From Rossellomorea vietnamensis (GTDB lineage: Bacteria; Bacillota; Bacilli; Bacillales; Bacillaceae_B): DNA of 64,000 nt. The stretch covers positions 62,001 through 126,000 of the forward strand of contig NZ_LIXZ01000001.1 of NCBI RefSeq assembly GCF_001305855.1, given 5' to 3'. A program made the translations under genes and the position numbers. The notes below the pieces were generated by a model. The model made no database searches and was not told the DNA's origin. It saw only the letters and a program-made list of their open reading frames with translations. This document shows, one piece after another, positions 7,993 to 16,788 of the stretch (positions are counted from its first letter, which is position 1; each line of letters opens with the position of its first letter).

Positions 7993-10025
7993 CCTACATT
8001 CACCACCCCTAAACTTTGTACTTCTACATTTGCCTCTAATTCGTTATACGAAATGATAGGCACCTGAGGAAAATATCTTTCCGTTAATTGTCTTACATAC
8101 ATTCTCACAGCAGGAGAACAAAGAATGACGGGTGATTCCTCCATAAGGGAAAGCTGTTCCACTTGAGAGGCGACAGCTTCCAGAATGCCCTGCGAGTCAT
8201 TGGGATCCATGGATAAATAGTTGCCATGCTCCGTTTGCTGAATCGCATCGGCAATCATTTTCTCCACCTTGCCGCTCATGGTGACCACCTTTAATGAAGC
8301 GTCCCCTTGCACATATTGATTCGTAATTTGCCTTGCTAGTGACTGTCTTACATACTCTGCTAACAGATCTGTATCGGAACTCATCTTCCCGTAATCGGCA
8401 AGTGTTTCAAAGATGATCGGTAAATTCCGGATGGAAACATTTTCTTTCAATAGCTTGGAAAGTACCTTTTGCACTTCTCCTACAGACAATGGATTCGGGG
8501 TCACTTCCTCAACAAGGATCGGATAAGATTCCTGCAGATGATCAATGAGCTGCTTCGTTTCCTGTCTTCCCAGAAGTTCGTGTGCATTATTCTTAATCAT
8601 CTCCGTGATGTGAGTTGACACCACTGATGGAGGATCTACTACTGTGTATCCAAATATTTCAGCCTGCTCTTTCATATCTTCAGATATCCATTTAGCCGGA
8701 AGGCCGAAAGACGGCTCGATCGTATCGATCCCTTCAATGGAGTCATCTTCCACTCCCGGACTCATCGCCAGATAGTGATCTAAGAGGAGTTCCCCCCGAG
8801 CCATTTCATTTCCTTTGATTTTCAACCGGTATTCGTTCGGCTGAAGCTGAATATTATCCCGGATCCTCACAACAGGGATGACGAGGCCAAGCTCAATGGC
8901 CAATTGACGTCTGATCATCACGATCCTGTCAAGAAGATCTCCCCCCTGGTTTGTATCTGCAAGTGGAATCAATCCGTATCCGAATTCAAATTCAATCGGA
9001 TCGACATTAAGGAGGTTTACGACGCTTTCAGGACTCTTCATTTCGTCCTGCTCCACCTCTTCCTCCAATTCCATCATGTCTGTTTCACTTTCTTTAGGCG
9101 ACCTTGACAACATATAACCACCGATCCCGAGTAGGGCTGCTACCGGTATCGTCAATATATCGTTGATTGGCGTTGCTACGCCGAGCATGAAAATGGTGAA
9201 CCCGGATACATAGAGCATGACAGGATAAGCCAGGAGCTGATTCATGATATCCTGCCCCAGGTTCCCTTCAGATGCAGCCCTGGTCACGACGATACCTGTT
9301 GCTGTGGATATTAATAGAGCCGGGATTTGACTGACGATTCCGTCGCCGACTGTCAGAAGTGAGTAACGGGTTGCTGCCTCTGCGATAGGAAGCCCTTGTT
9401 GGGTCATTCCGATGATGATCCCGAATATCAGGTTGATCAAGACGATGACGATCCCTGCGATGGCATCACCCTTTACAAATTTAGATGCTCCGTCCATGGC
9501 CCCATAGAAATCCGCTTCTCTTCCTACTTTTTCACGCCGGTTTCTTGCATCGTGTTCAGAGATCATCCCGGCATTTAAATCAGCATCGATACTCATTTGT
9601 TTCCCGGGCATGGCATCGAGTGTAAAACGTGCTGCAACCTCTGATACACGTTCAGAACCTTTCGTAATGACAATGAATTGTATGACGATCAATATGATGA
9701 ATACAACAAGTCCAACAAGGATATTCCCACCTACAACGAATGTTCCAAAGGTTTCCACAACGTCCCCCGCTTCACCCTTACTAAGGATCGATCTCGTTGT
9801 GGAAACATTTAGACCCAATCTGAAAAGCGTCAATAATAATAATAGGGAAGGAAATATAGAAAACTGTAACGGTTCATTCATATTCATGGAGATTAGGAGG
9901 ACAAGTAATGCAAGTGAAATATTCATGATGATCAATAAACTCAATAACCAGGATGGGAATGGAATAATAAGCATGGCAACGATTAGTATGACACTTGCTA
10001 AAACAGATAAATCTCTTGCTGACAT
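7989..10025 (-). CDS. flhA: flagellar type III export gate protein FlhA
   Basis: FlhA is the large nonameric component of the export gate, with a membrane half forming the proton-linked channel and a cytoplasmic ring receiving chaperone-substrate complexes. The 678-residue protein has about eight hydrophobic segments in residues 9-300, including the conserved FHIPEP-family loop around AARFTLDAMPGKQMSIDADL. A soluble C-terminal half follows, including VRIRDN and the NPLSVGEVQKVL region. Length equals that of the B. subtilis protein. An AGGAG site precedes the ATG at 10025. Confidence 0.97.
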   Translation of the reverse strand: MSARDLSVLASVILIVAMLIIPFPSWLLSLLIIMNISLALLVLLISMNMNEPLQFSIFPSLLLLLTLFRLGLNVSTTRSILSKGEAGDVVETFGTFVVGGNILVGLVVFIILIVIQFIVITKGSERVSEVAARFTLDAMPGKQMSIDADLNAGMISEHDARNRREKVGREADFYGAMDGASKFVKGDAIAGIVIVLINLIFGIIIGMTQQGLPIAEAATRYSLLTVGDGIVSQIPALLISTATGIVVTRAASEGNLGQDIMNQLLAYPVMLYVSGFTIFMLGVATPINDILTIPVAALLGIGGYMLSRSPKESETDMMELEEEVEQDEMKSPESVVNLLNVDPIEFEFGYGLIPLADTNQGGDLLDRIVMIRRQLAIELGLVIPVVRIRDNIQLQPNEYRLKIKGNEMARGELLLDHYLAMSPGVEDDSIEGIDTIEPSFGLPAKWISEDMKEQAEIFGYTVVDPPSVVSTHITEMIKNNAHELLGRQETKQLIDHLQESYPILVEEVTPNPLSVGEVQKVLSKLLKENVSIRNLPIIFETLADYGKMSSDTDLLAEYVRQSLARQITNQYVQGDASLKVVTMSGKVEKMIADAIQQTEHGNYLSMDPNDSQGILEAVASQVEQLSLMEESPVILCSPAVRMYVRQLTERYFPQVPIISYNELEANVEVQSLGVVNVG

Positions 10026-10043
10026 TGTTTCTCTCCTAACTGC

Positions 10044-11126
10044 TTACATCTGGTTTTTGATTCGGTAAACATAAGCCAAAATTTCTGCTACTGCCTTGAA
10101 AAACTCTTCAGGTACGCTATCGCCGATTTCTGCCGAGTCGTAAAGCGAACGGGCAAGCGGCCGGTTCTCTACCATTACGACGTCATTTTCACTAGCGATG
10201 TATTTTATTTTCTGTGCCAGGTAATCAACACCCTTTGCCACGACATACGGGGCATCCATTTTATCCTCATCATATTTAAGGGCAATGGCAAAGTGAGTGG
10301 GATTGGTGATCACTACATCTGCCTCGGGAACTTCCTGCATCATTCGCCGCATGGCCATCTCCCGCTGTCTTTGCTTAATTTTGGATTTGATGAGGGGGTC
10401 ACCTTCAACGTTTTTATGTTCGTCTTTCAGGTCCTGTTTTGACATCCTTATGTTCTTCTCAAAATCGTATTTCTGATAAAGATAATCAAAAAGAGATAAG
10501 AATAATAACGCAAGCGATGCTGCAATCCCCATTTGGATTGTCAGGCTTGCCATGGTCGTCAGTGAGACTCCCACCGATTTAAAGGACAGACTCAACACCC
10601 GGTCGATATTCATCCATAGAATGACAAACGTAATGGACCCTACAAATGAAATTTTCAGGATCGATTTTAATAATTCGACAATGGCACGAAGGGAGAATAT
10701 CCGCTTAAATCCTTTGATGGGGTCGATCTTCTCCAATTTAGGCTGTATAGGCTCTGTTGTGAACATGACACCCACTTGTATATAATTGGAGATTAAGCCG
10801 GCAACGAGGGCGACTAGCATGATAGGGCCAAGCAGCAGGGCAATCTCTTTCATCAGGTCCATGGTGATGACTTGAACGGTATTTTCCGTAAGGTCCATGA
10901 GCATGTATTCCTGAAACGTTTGATGAAACAAATCAAATACGATGTCCCCTATATAGGAAGCACTGAAGGTCAGAAATAAAAAGACCGCTAGAAGGATGAT
11001 GGCCGTATTGACATCCTGACTTTTCGCTGTTTGACCTTTTTTTCTCGCGTCATCCCTTTTTTTGGGAGTTGCTTTCTCTGTCTTTTCCCCACTGAAATAC
11101 TGTAGGTCTAATGATAGCCACTGCAA
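10044..11126 (-). CDS. flhB: flagellar export switch protein FlhB
   Basis: FlhB sits in the export gate and switches substrate specificity from rod/hook to filament proteins after cleaving itself. The 360-residue protein has four membrane helices and the autocleavage motif NPTH at residues 275-278, followed by the C-terminal fragment beginning FAIALKYDED. The start chosen is TTG at 11126, eight bases after GGAGG. This gives a mature N-terminus like that of B. subtilis FlhB, with LDLQYFSGEKTEKATPKKR, and the same length of 360. A TTG five codons earlier overlaps the ribosome site and is rejected. Confidence 0.95.
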   Translation of the reverse strand: MQWLSLDLQYFSGEKTEKATPKKRDDARKKGQTAKSQDVNTAIILLAVFLFLTFSASYIGDIVFDLFHQTFQEYMLMDLTENTVQVITMDLMKEIALLLGPIMLVALVAGLISNYIQVGVMFTTEPIQPKLEKIDPIKGFKRIFSLRAIVELLKSILKISFVGSITFVILWMNIDRVLSLSFKSVGVSLTTMASLTIQMGIAASLALLFLSLFDYLYQKYDFEKNIRMSKQDLKDEHKNVEGDPLIKSKIKQRQREMAMRRMMQEVPEADVVITNPTHFAIALKYDEDKMDAPYVVAKGVDYLAQKIKYIASENDVVMVENRPLARSLYDSAEIGDSVPEEFFKAVAEILAYVYRIKNQM

Positions 11127-11127
11127 T

Positions 11128-11904
11128 TTATGTGCCTCCAATAATTTTCATTAAATCCCTCATGGTCACAAACATCATTTCAAACAATTTCTGCATGACC
11201 GTAAATGTGACCCCCATGACTATAAATAATACGATGAAGGCTACCCCGATTTTTATGGGAAACCCAACAACAAATATATTTAACTGGGGTACGGTCCTCG
11301 CTACGATGCCTAATGCCACATCGACAAGGAAAAGAGTCGCAACGACGGGAATGGACATCTGAAAAGCGATGATGAACATGGAATTAAAGGATGTAATGAC
11401 ATACTCGATTAAGTTCTCATTTCCAAACGGAATCCAAGGAGAATCGATCGGAATCAATTGATAACTGTAAAAAATCCCATCGAGCAGTAAATGATGACCA
11501 TTAAGGGCGAGCAATAACAAAAGGGCGAATGTATATAAATATTGTCCCGTCAAAGGACTTTGGGCTCCGGTTTGAGGATCGATCACGTTCGCAATGGCAA
11601 ATCCCATTTGAAAATCAATGAAGCCCCCAGCTATTTGAATAGCCGTTACAATCATGTAAGCAACAAAACCGATCAAAAGACCGATCATGGCTTCTTTCAT
11701 GATCAAAAGAAAGTATTGGCCGTTGATTTCAAATGCCTTTGAGTCGATCGTATAGTACATGACCCATGATAGTACCACTGAAAAGGCGATTCGATGCTGT
11801 GCAGGTATATTTCGATATGAAAACAGCGGCATTGTGACAAAAAATGCCGAAACCCTCACAAAAACGAGTAGATATACCGATAGTATAGGTACGAGCTCTT
11901 CCAT
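11128..11904 (-). CDS. fliR: flagellar export gate protein FliR
   Basis: FliR forms the export core complex with FliP and FliQ. The 258-residue protein is almost wholly hydrophobic with about six membrane helices and contains family features such as FQMGFAIANVIDPQTG and a GHHLLLDG turn. The ribosome site of the next gene, flhB, overlaps its stop codon, indicating tight coupling. Confidence 0.95.
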   Translation of the reverse strand: MEELVPILSVYLLVFVRVSAFFVTMPLFSYRNIPAQHRIAFSVVLSWVMYYTIDSKAFEINGQYFLLIMKEAMIGLLIGFVAYMIVTAIQIAGGFIDFQMGFAIANVIDPQTGAQSPLTGQYLYTFALLLLLALNGHHLLLDGIFYSYQLIPIDSPWIPFGNENLIEYVITSFNSMFIIAFQMSIPVVATLFLVDVALGIVARTVPQLNIFVVGFPIKIGVAFIVLFIVMGVTFTVMQKLFEMMFVTMRDLMKIIGGT

Positions 11905-11908
11905 TCTA

Positions 11909-12178
11909 CTACCCTACGAACCTTGTTAAATCTGAAAAAATCTGCGAAGTATACGTCACAAGCTTCGTTAACATCCAAGGCCCGAAGAAAACGATGCCGA
12001 TCAGCACGGCAACGATTTTCGGAATGAAGGCAAGTGTCTGTTCTTGAATTTGGGTTGTCGCTTGAAAGATACTGACAATCAACCCGACAACCAGGGCCAG
12101 TAGCAGTAATGGACCTGATACGACGAGAGTAACGTAGATACCCCTCTCTGCTATGGCAATTACGGATTCAGCATTCAT
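11909..12178 (-). CDS. fliQ: flagellar export gate protein FliQ
   Basis: FliQ is the small two-helix subunit of the FliP5Q4R1 export core. The 89 residues consist of two hydrophobic hairpin helices separated by the conserved loop with TQIQEQTLAFIPKI. Length is normal for the family. It sits between fliP and fliR, four bases before fliR. Confidence 0.95.
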   Translation of the reverse strand: MNAESVIAIAERGIYVTLVVSGPLLLLALVVGLIVSIFQATTQIQEQTLAFIPKIVAVLIGIVFFGPWMLTKLVTYTSQIFSDLTRFVG

Positions 12179-12192
12179 TGTAACCCACCTAC

Positions 12193-12858
12193 TTAAAAGC
12201 TTTGTAAAAGAGATTTTATTACTAAATACCAGCCATCCACTAAAACAAATAGTAAAATTTTGAACGGCAATGAAATCATGACAGGCGGAAGCATCATCAT
12301 ACCCATCGACATCAAGACACTTGCAACGACCATATCGATGACCAAAAATGGTATGAAAATCATAAATCCTATCTGAAAAGCCGTCTTGATTTCACTCAAT
12401 GCGAATGCCGGCACTAAGGAAGTGAGAGGAATATCTTTCACTGATTCGGGACGTTCAGCCCCTGAATATTCCAGAAATAATTCCAAATCCTTTTGTCTCG
12501 TCTGCTTACTCATAAATTCCTTAAAAGGAATCGAAGCCTTCGTGTATGCTTCTTCCAGATTGATCTCTTCGTTAAAAAGAGGTGTCAATGCTTCATCATT
12601 CACCTCTTGGAAAGTAGGAGCCATAATAAAGAAAGTAAGAAATAAGGAAAGTCCGATCAGTACCTGATTCGGTGGCATTTGCTGAGTGGCAAGGGACGTA
12701 CGGACGAAGGACAGGACGATCATGATCCGGGTAAAGGATGTCATTAATATCAGAATACTGGGTGCAAGTGATAGGACGGTAAATAGTAACAGCAGCTTTA
12801 CACTTGTGGATACATCATCTGCTGAGCTACTATTGAAAAACTCCATGAATTCATTCAT
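12193..12858 (-). CDS. fliP: flagellar export gate protein FliP
   Basis: FliP is the pentameric scaffold of the export channel. The 221-residue protein shows the conserved FTRIMIVLSFVR segment, the MPPNQVLIGLSLFLTFF helix and the C-terminal MMMLPPVMISLPFKILLFV helices. It starts close to the membrane, without the longer cleaved signal sequence seen in enteric FliP, as in B. subtilis. It overlaps fliO by eight bases. Confidence 0.96.
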   Translation of the reverse strand: MNEFMEFFNSSSADDVSTSVKLLLLFTVLSLAPSILILMTSFTRIMIVLSFVRTSLATQQMPPNQVLIGLSLFLTFFIMAPTFQEVNDEALTPLFNEEINLEEAYTKASIPFKEFMSKQTRQKDLELFLEYSGAERPESVKDIPLTSLVPAFALSEIKTAFQIGFMIFIPFLVIDMVVASVLMSMGMMMLPPVMISLPFKILLFVLVDGWYLVIKSLLQSF

Positions 12859-13489
12859 CTGACTGTTTCCCCTTATTCTTTAACTCCCTGAGCATCTTTT
12901 TTCTTCCCTTGTTCATTTCCTCAAGTTGTAATTTTAACTGTGCTTGAAATGAACTGTCCGTTTTATTCGGCGAAGACCCCTTGACTCTGTTCATCAAGTT
13001 TGAAACGGCAGATTTAGCATCGGGATATTGGGATTCCTCATAATAGGAAAGAATCTCTTCTTTTTCTTTTTCATCCCTTACCTCTTTCAAAAGCTGAATA
13101 TCTTCACCCACACCCAAGACCAGAACCTGCTTGCCTACCTTTACTATCTGTACTGAACGGTTCCCCCCAAGTGGGGTCCCGCCTAAATGATTGATTAATT
13201 TGGTTTGTTGAAACGATCTTCCTTTTTGATTAATGAACTTTAATAAAAAATATATAAGTGCCACTACAAAGATAAGGGCAACGATCATCTTAAGGTAATC
13301 TACAAACGTAACGGAAGTGGCTAGTCCTGATTCAGAACCTTCCACTCCATCCGTTTGCTGCCCCTCGCATGTATCTGGATGCTCTATGCAGTCTTTCACA
13401 TTATTCACTTCAGCAAATGCTGTAATATCCCCGACAGCTGCCGTGAAGACGACAAGCAATATTGCAAATAGAATTTGAAACTTTTTCAA
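12851..13489 (-). CDS. fliO: flagellar export assembly protein FliO (FliZ)
   Basis: FliO is a membrane scaffold that helps FliP assemble. The 212-residue product starts with a hydrophobic signal-like segment (about residues 3-26). A short acidic extracytoplasmic stretch with two cysteines follows, then a transmembrane helix near MIVALIFVVALIYFLLKF and a basic cytoplasmic domain with GNRSVQIVKVGKQVLVLGVGE. The start was set at TTG 13489, six bases after AGAAGGTG. This avoids an unlikely 49-residue extension reading back into cheY. The N-terminus then begins MKKFQ, similar to B. subtilis. Confidence 0.88.
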   Translation of the reverse strand: MKKFQILFAILLVVFTAAVGDITAFAEVNNVKDCIEHPDTCEGQQTDGVEGSESGLATSVTFVDYLKMIVALIFVVALIYFLLKFINQKGRSFQQTKLINHLGGTPLGGNRSVQIVKVGKQVLVLGVGEDIQLLKEVRDEKEKEEILSYYEESQYPDAKSAVSNLMNRVKGSSPNKTDSSFQAQLKLQLEEMNKGRKKMLRELKNKGKQSDE

Positions 13490-13512
13490 TACATGCACCT
13501 TCTTATTAACTG

Positions 13513-13875
13513 TTAGCTTAACGCTTTCTGGATCGCTTCGATTACACGATCGGCCTGGAACGGCTTTACGATAAAGTCCTTCGCACCAGCTTGAATCGCA
13601 TCGATGACCATAGCTTGTTGGCCCATGGCCGAACACATAATGATTTTCGCACCGGCATCAATTGACTTGATCTCCTTTAAGGCAGCGATACCATCTTTTT
13701 CAGGCATGGTAATATCCATCGTCACAAGATCGGGTTTTAACTCCTTGTATTTATCCACAGCCTGACTTCCATCCGCTGCTTCCCCTACCACATCAAAGCC
13801 ATTTTTCGTTAAAATATCTTTAATCATCATTCTCATAAAGGCTGCATCATCTACAATTAGAATCTTATTCGCCAT
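13513..13875 (-). CDS. cheY: chemotaxis response regulator CheY
   Basis: CheY-P binds the flagellar switch to set rotation. The 120-residue single receiver domain has Asp9/Asp10, phospho-acceptor Asp54 (LVTMDITMPEKDG) and the conserved Lys in DFIVKPF near residue 104. ATG 13875 is used because GGAGG lies nine bases upstream. An ATG three codons earlier directly abuts that GGAGG. The result matches the 120 residues of B. subtilis CheY. It lies inside the structural part of the operon between fliY and fliO, as is typical for Bacillus. Confidence 0.97.
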   Translation of the reverse strand: MANKILIVDDAAFMRMMIKDILTKNGFDVVGEAADGSQAVDKYKELKPDLVTMDITMPEKDGIAALKEIKSIDAGAKIIMCSAMGQQAMVIDAIQAGAKDFIVKPFQADRVIEAIQKALS

Positions 13876-13913
13876 TACCCTCATCCTCCATCATTTCAAA
13901 TATAAATCTATCA

Positions 13914-15074
13914 TTATTTTAGTTTTTTAATTCGATCACTCTGACTTACAATGTCTGTGATTCTGACACCGAAGTTCTCATCGATGACAACAACTTCCCC
14001 TTTGGCCATCAACTGGCTGTTCACAAGGATATCGACCGGCTCTCCCGCTAACTTATCGAGTTCAATGATCGAACCAGACGATAATTCGAGGATGTCCCTT
14101 ACTGATCGATTTGTTCTTCCGAGCTCCACCGTCACTTGAAGTGGAATATCCAAAAGCATATTTAAATTTTTACTTTCCTGTTGTCCCAGTGCAGCAGGCT
14201 CGAAGCTACTGAATGTTGCCGGTTGTACATGTACGGGCTCAGAATGTCCGCTTTGTCCCCCAAGATGCTGAGGGTTGGACTGGTGAGACGTGTTCGTACT
14301 TTCCACGTTACCGCTATATGCCGGTTCAGGATCGGCTTTCGGTGCCTCCATACTCGGCGCGGACGTTGCCGCGACTTCCTTTGTGGCTCCACCATTCATT
14401 AATTCATCCACTAAACTCCTGGCAAAGGATAGAGGCAGGAGCTGCATGATATTAGAATCAATCAGATCTCCTATTTTTAACGAAAACGATACTTTCACAA
14501 GCAGGTCTTGTTCTGGTATGTTTTCTTCCCCTTCGCCTTGTGGAATGTACATGAGATCAATGGATGGAGGTGAAATATCCACCTTCTTACTGAATACAGT
14601 CGACATCGATGTAGCAGCTGAACCCATCATCTGATTCATGGCCTCCTGTACAGCACTGAGCTGAATTTCGCCGAGATCCCCGGATGGATTTCTTCCATCG
14701 CCGCCAAGCATCAAGTCGGCGATGATGGACGCATCTGATTGTTTGATCACGAGCAAATTCACCCCGGAGAACCCTTCGGTATATTGAACCTGAATGGCTA
14801 CATAGGGATGAGGGAATTCCTCTTCTAAATAGTTCTTATTGATGATGGTTACTTTAGGAGTCGTGATTTCCACCTTTTGATTCAATAAAGTGGAAAGGGC
14901 TGTTGCTGAACTTCCAAACGAAATGTTCCCGATTTCACCCAAAGCATCTTCTTCTATGGAGCTGATGTAATCGCTCATCTTAATCTCTTTGCGGGCCGCA
15001 ATTTCTTCTTCAGGCTCCGCCGAACCACGAAGTAACGCATCTATTTCATCTTGCGATAACATATCATCACTCAT
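13914..15074 (-). CDS. fliY: flagellar switch protein and CheY-P phosphatase FliY
   Basis: FliY replaces FliN in Bacillus: it is part of the C ring and hydrolyses CheY-P at the switch. The 386-residue protein begins with the CheY-P docking motif SQDEIDALL. It then has two CheC-type catalytic helices (EDALGEIGNISFGSSATAL and SAVQEAMNQMMGS). After a Pro/Ser/His-rich linker (about residues 235-295) it ends with a FliN/SpoA domain containing VTVELGRTNRSVRDILEL. It overlaps fliM by eight bases. Confidence 0.96.
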   Translation of the reverse strand: MSDDMLSQDEIDALLRGSAEPEEEIAARKEIKMSDYISSIEEDALGEIGNISFGSSATALSTLLNQKVEITTPKVTIINKNYLEEEFPHPYVAIQVQYTEGFSGVNLLVIKQSDASIIADLMLGGDGRNPSGDLGEIQLSAVQEAMNQMMGSAATSMSTVFSKKVDISPPSIDLMYIPQGEGEENIPEQDLLVKVSFSLKIGDLIDSNIMQLLPLSFARSLVDELMNGGATKEVAATSAPSMEAPKADPEPAYSGNVESTNTSHQSNPQHLGGQSGHSEPVHVQPATFSSFEPAALGQQESKNLNMLLDIPLQVTVELGRTNRSVRDILELSSGSIIELDKLAGEPVDILVNSQLMAKGEVVVIDENFGVRITDIVSQSDRIKKLK

Positions 15075-16065
15075 CTTCGTCGTCTCCCCCCTTCAAAGAA
15101 TCTAAAATTTGCACTGCCATTTTTTTATTTGATTTACCAGGCTGTGCAGTAAATTTAGGAATCTCACCTATTTTAATAGTTAAAGGATCATCGATTCGGG
15201 TATTCATTTCAATGACATCACCAATCGAAAGCATAAGGAATTCCTCGATGGTGATATCCGATTGTCCCAGTTCCGCCACGACCGGCACTTGTGCCCTCTT
15301 GATTCTTCTTTCCAGCTGAGCGGTTTCTTCAGGGTTGCTTTCTTTCCGCTTGGATTCCATCCAATAACTGCCGGATAGTTTCGGAAGGATCGGTTCCAAT
15401 ACAACGTGAGGAATGCAAATATTGATCATTCCACTGGTCTCACCAATCGTTGTATTCAAGGAAATGACCACTACGGTTTCATTGGGAGAGACCATTTGCA
15501 GAAACTGTGGATTCACTTCAAATTCAGCAAATACTGGATCAACGTCCACCACTGTGCTCCATGCTTCCCTGAGATTTTCAAACGCCTTTTCAAATAGTTG
15601 ACTCATGATTCTCGTTTCAATTTCCGTCAGACTCTCCACTTTATTGACACTGATTCCTCTGCCGCCCATGACCCGGTCCATCATTGAATAAGCGATATTC
15701 GGGTTGATTTCCATAAGGATCCTTCCATCCAGTGGCGGCAGTTCATATACATTCAAAATCGTCATTTTCGGGACCGAGCGAATAAATTCCTCATAAGGAA
15801 TCTGATCGGCAGAAGCCACATTAATTTGAACGTAAGTCCTTAATTGGGCAGAGAAATAGGTCGTTAAAATCCTTGCGAAATTCTCATGTATCCTCGTTAA
15901 GCTTCTGATCTGGTCTTTTGAAAAACGCAGGGCTCTCTTAAAATCATATACTTTGACTTTCTTCTCTTCTTCTTCTTTCTTGAAATCATCCGCACTCATC
16001 TCCCCGGTATTGAGGGCTGATAACAGAGCATCAATTTCACTTTGAGACAATATTTCACTAGCCAT
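15067..16065 (-). CDS. fliM: flagellar motor switch protein FliM
   Basis: FliM forms the middle of the C ring and receives CheY-P. The 332-residue protein has the N-terminal CheY-P binding motif SQSEIDALLSAL. A CheC-like middle domain without catalytic residues follows, including GRGISVNKVESLTEIE. The C-terminal SpoA domain contains VVAELGQSDITIEEFLMLSIGD. Order fliL-fliM-fliY is standard. Confidence 0.97.
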   Translation of the reverse strand: MASEILSQSEIDALLSALNTGEMSADDFKKEEEEKKVKVYDFKRALRFSKDQIRSLTRIHENFARILTTYFSAQLRTYVQINVASADQIPYEEFIRSVPKMTILNVYELPPLDGRILMEINPNIAYSMMDRVMGGRGISVNKVESLTEIETRIMSQLFEKAFENLREAWSTVVDVDPVFAEFEVNPQFLQMVSPNETVVVISLNTTIGETSGMINICIPHVVLEPILPKLSGSYWMESKRKESNPEETAQLERRIKRAQVPVVAELGQSDITIEEFLMLSIGDVIEMNTRIDDPLTIKIGEIPKFTAQPGKSNKKMAVQILDSLKGGDDEDE

Positions 16066-16094
16066 CCCTTCACCTCCAAACCTTCCAGGCTTAT

Positions 16095-16520
16095 TTATTG
16101 AATCATCATAGAGGTGATATAAACTTTTTCTACCGCGCCTTCCTGCATAAGGGAGTTCACTTTGTCTTTAACCTTTGTCTCGACCAATTCTTTCCCTTTT
16201 TTTCCTTGCAGTTCTTCTGCTTTCAATTCTGAAAGCTCTTCTATGATGATATTATTCACTTGAAAATCCCTTTTCGCTAATTCTTTCTTTGCCTTCTTAC
16301 TATCCGTTTGAATTTTAAATGAGATACGAATAAAGTCGTTGCTCATTAAATTCGTGGTCATTTCCGGTATGTCCACCGAGTTTTCAATCACTTCTTCGAT
16401 GGAGGGATCTTTTGCTTCTTCATTCCCGGAAAACTTCAGCAATACCACCAGTGAAATTACACCTACGAGGGTAATGGTCGCCAATGAAATCATCATGATG
16501 GTCATCGTTTTACTCTTCAA
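16095..16520 (-). CDS. fliL: flagellar basal body-associated protein FliL
   Basis: FliL is a single-pass membrane protein that surrounds stators and supports motor output. The 141-residue product has a short basic N-terminus, a membrane helix at about residues 8-29, and an extracytoplasmic domain ending with the typical IEKVYITSMMIQ-like strand. Its start overlaps the swrD stop by four bases (ATGA). Confidence 0.93.
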   Translation of the reverse strand: MKSKTMTIMMISLATITLVGVISLVVLLKFSGNEEAKDPSIEEVIENSVDIPEMTTNLMSNDFIRISFKIQTDSKKAKKELAKRDFQVNNIIIEELSELKAEELQGKKGKELVETKVKDKVNSLMQEGAVEKVYITSMMIQ

Positions 16521-16732
16521 TTTGTACTACCTCCCTCCTGGGGCAAATGAAGCAGATTCACTTTTTGAAAAAAGGTAAGCGAGAGGGAATTGACCTCATC
16601 CACTGATTCTTTGACAACATACCGTCTACCATTTGTTAATAGAATGGTAGTATCGGGAAATGCTTCGACTGTTTCTATGTATAGGGCATTCAACGTAAAC
16701 GATTTACCATTCAGTCTGGTCAATGTAATCAT
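16517..16732 (-). CDS. swrD: flagellar protein SwrD (YlzI/FlbD family)
   Basis: This is a 71-residue FlbD/SwrD-family protein beginning MITLTRLNGKSFTLNALYIE. In B. subtilis SwrD raises motor torque and is needed for swarming. The gene lies between flgE and fliL, as expected. Its translation signal is unusual. AAAGGGAGG at 16773-16781 is separated from the ATG by a 12-bp perfect hairpin (16742-16770) plus nine bases, so the ribosome site is at normal distance only if the hairpin folds. No other good ribosome site is visible. Confidence 0.92.
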   Translation of the reverse strand: MITLTRLNGKSFTLNALYIETVEAFPDTTILLTNGRRYVVKESVDEVNSLSLTFFQKVNLLHLPQEGGSTN

Positions 16733-16741
16733 TCATTTGTT

Positions 16742-16770
16742 GGTAGTGGCTGATCTATTCAGCCACTACC
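16742..16770 (-). promoter_or_regulatory. perfect 12-bp hairpin between the swrD ribosome site and start codon
   Basis: The arms GGTAGTGGCTGA (16742-16753) and TCAGCCACTACC (16759-16770) are exactly complementary around a five-base loop. No T-run follows on the minus strand, so it does not look like a terminator. It lies between a strong AAAGGGAGG and the swrD ATG, and when folded leaves about eleven unpaired bases between them. Confidence 0.8.
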
Positions 16771-16788
16771 TTCCTCCCTTTCAAGAAA

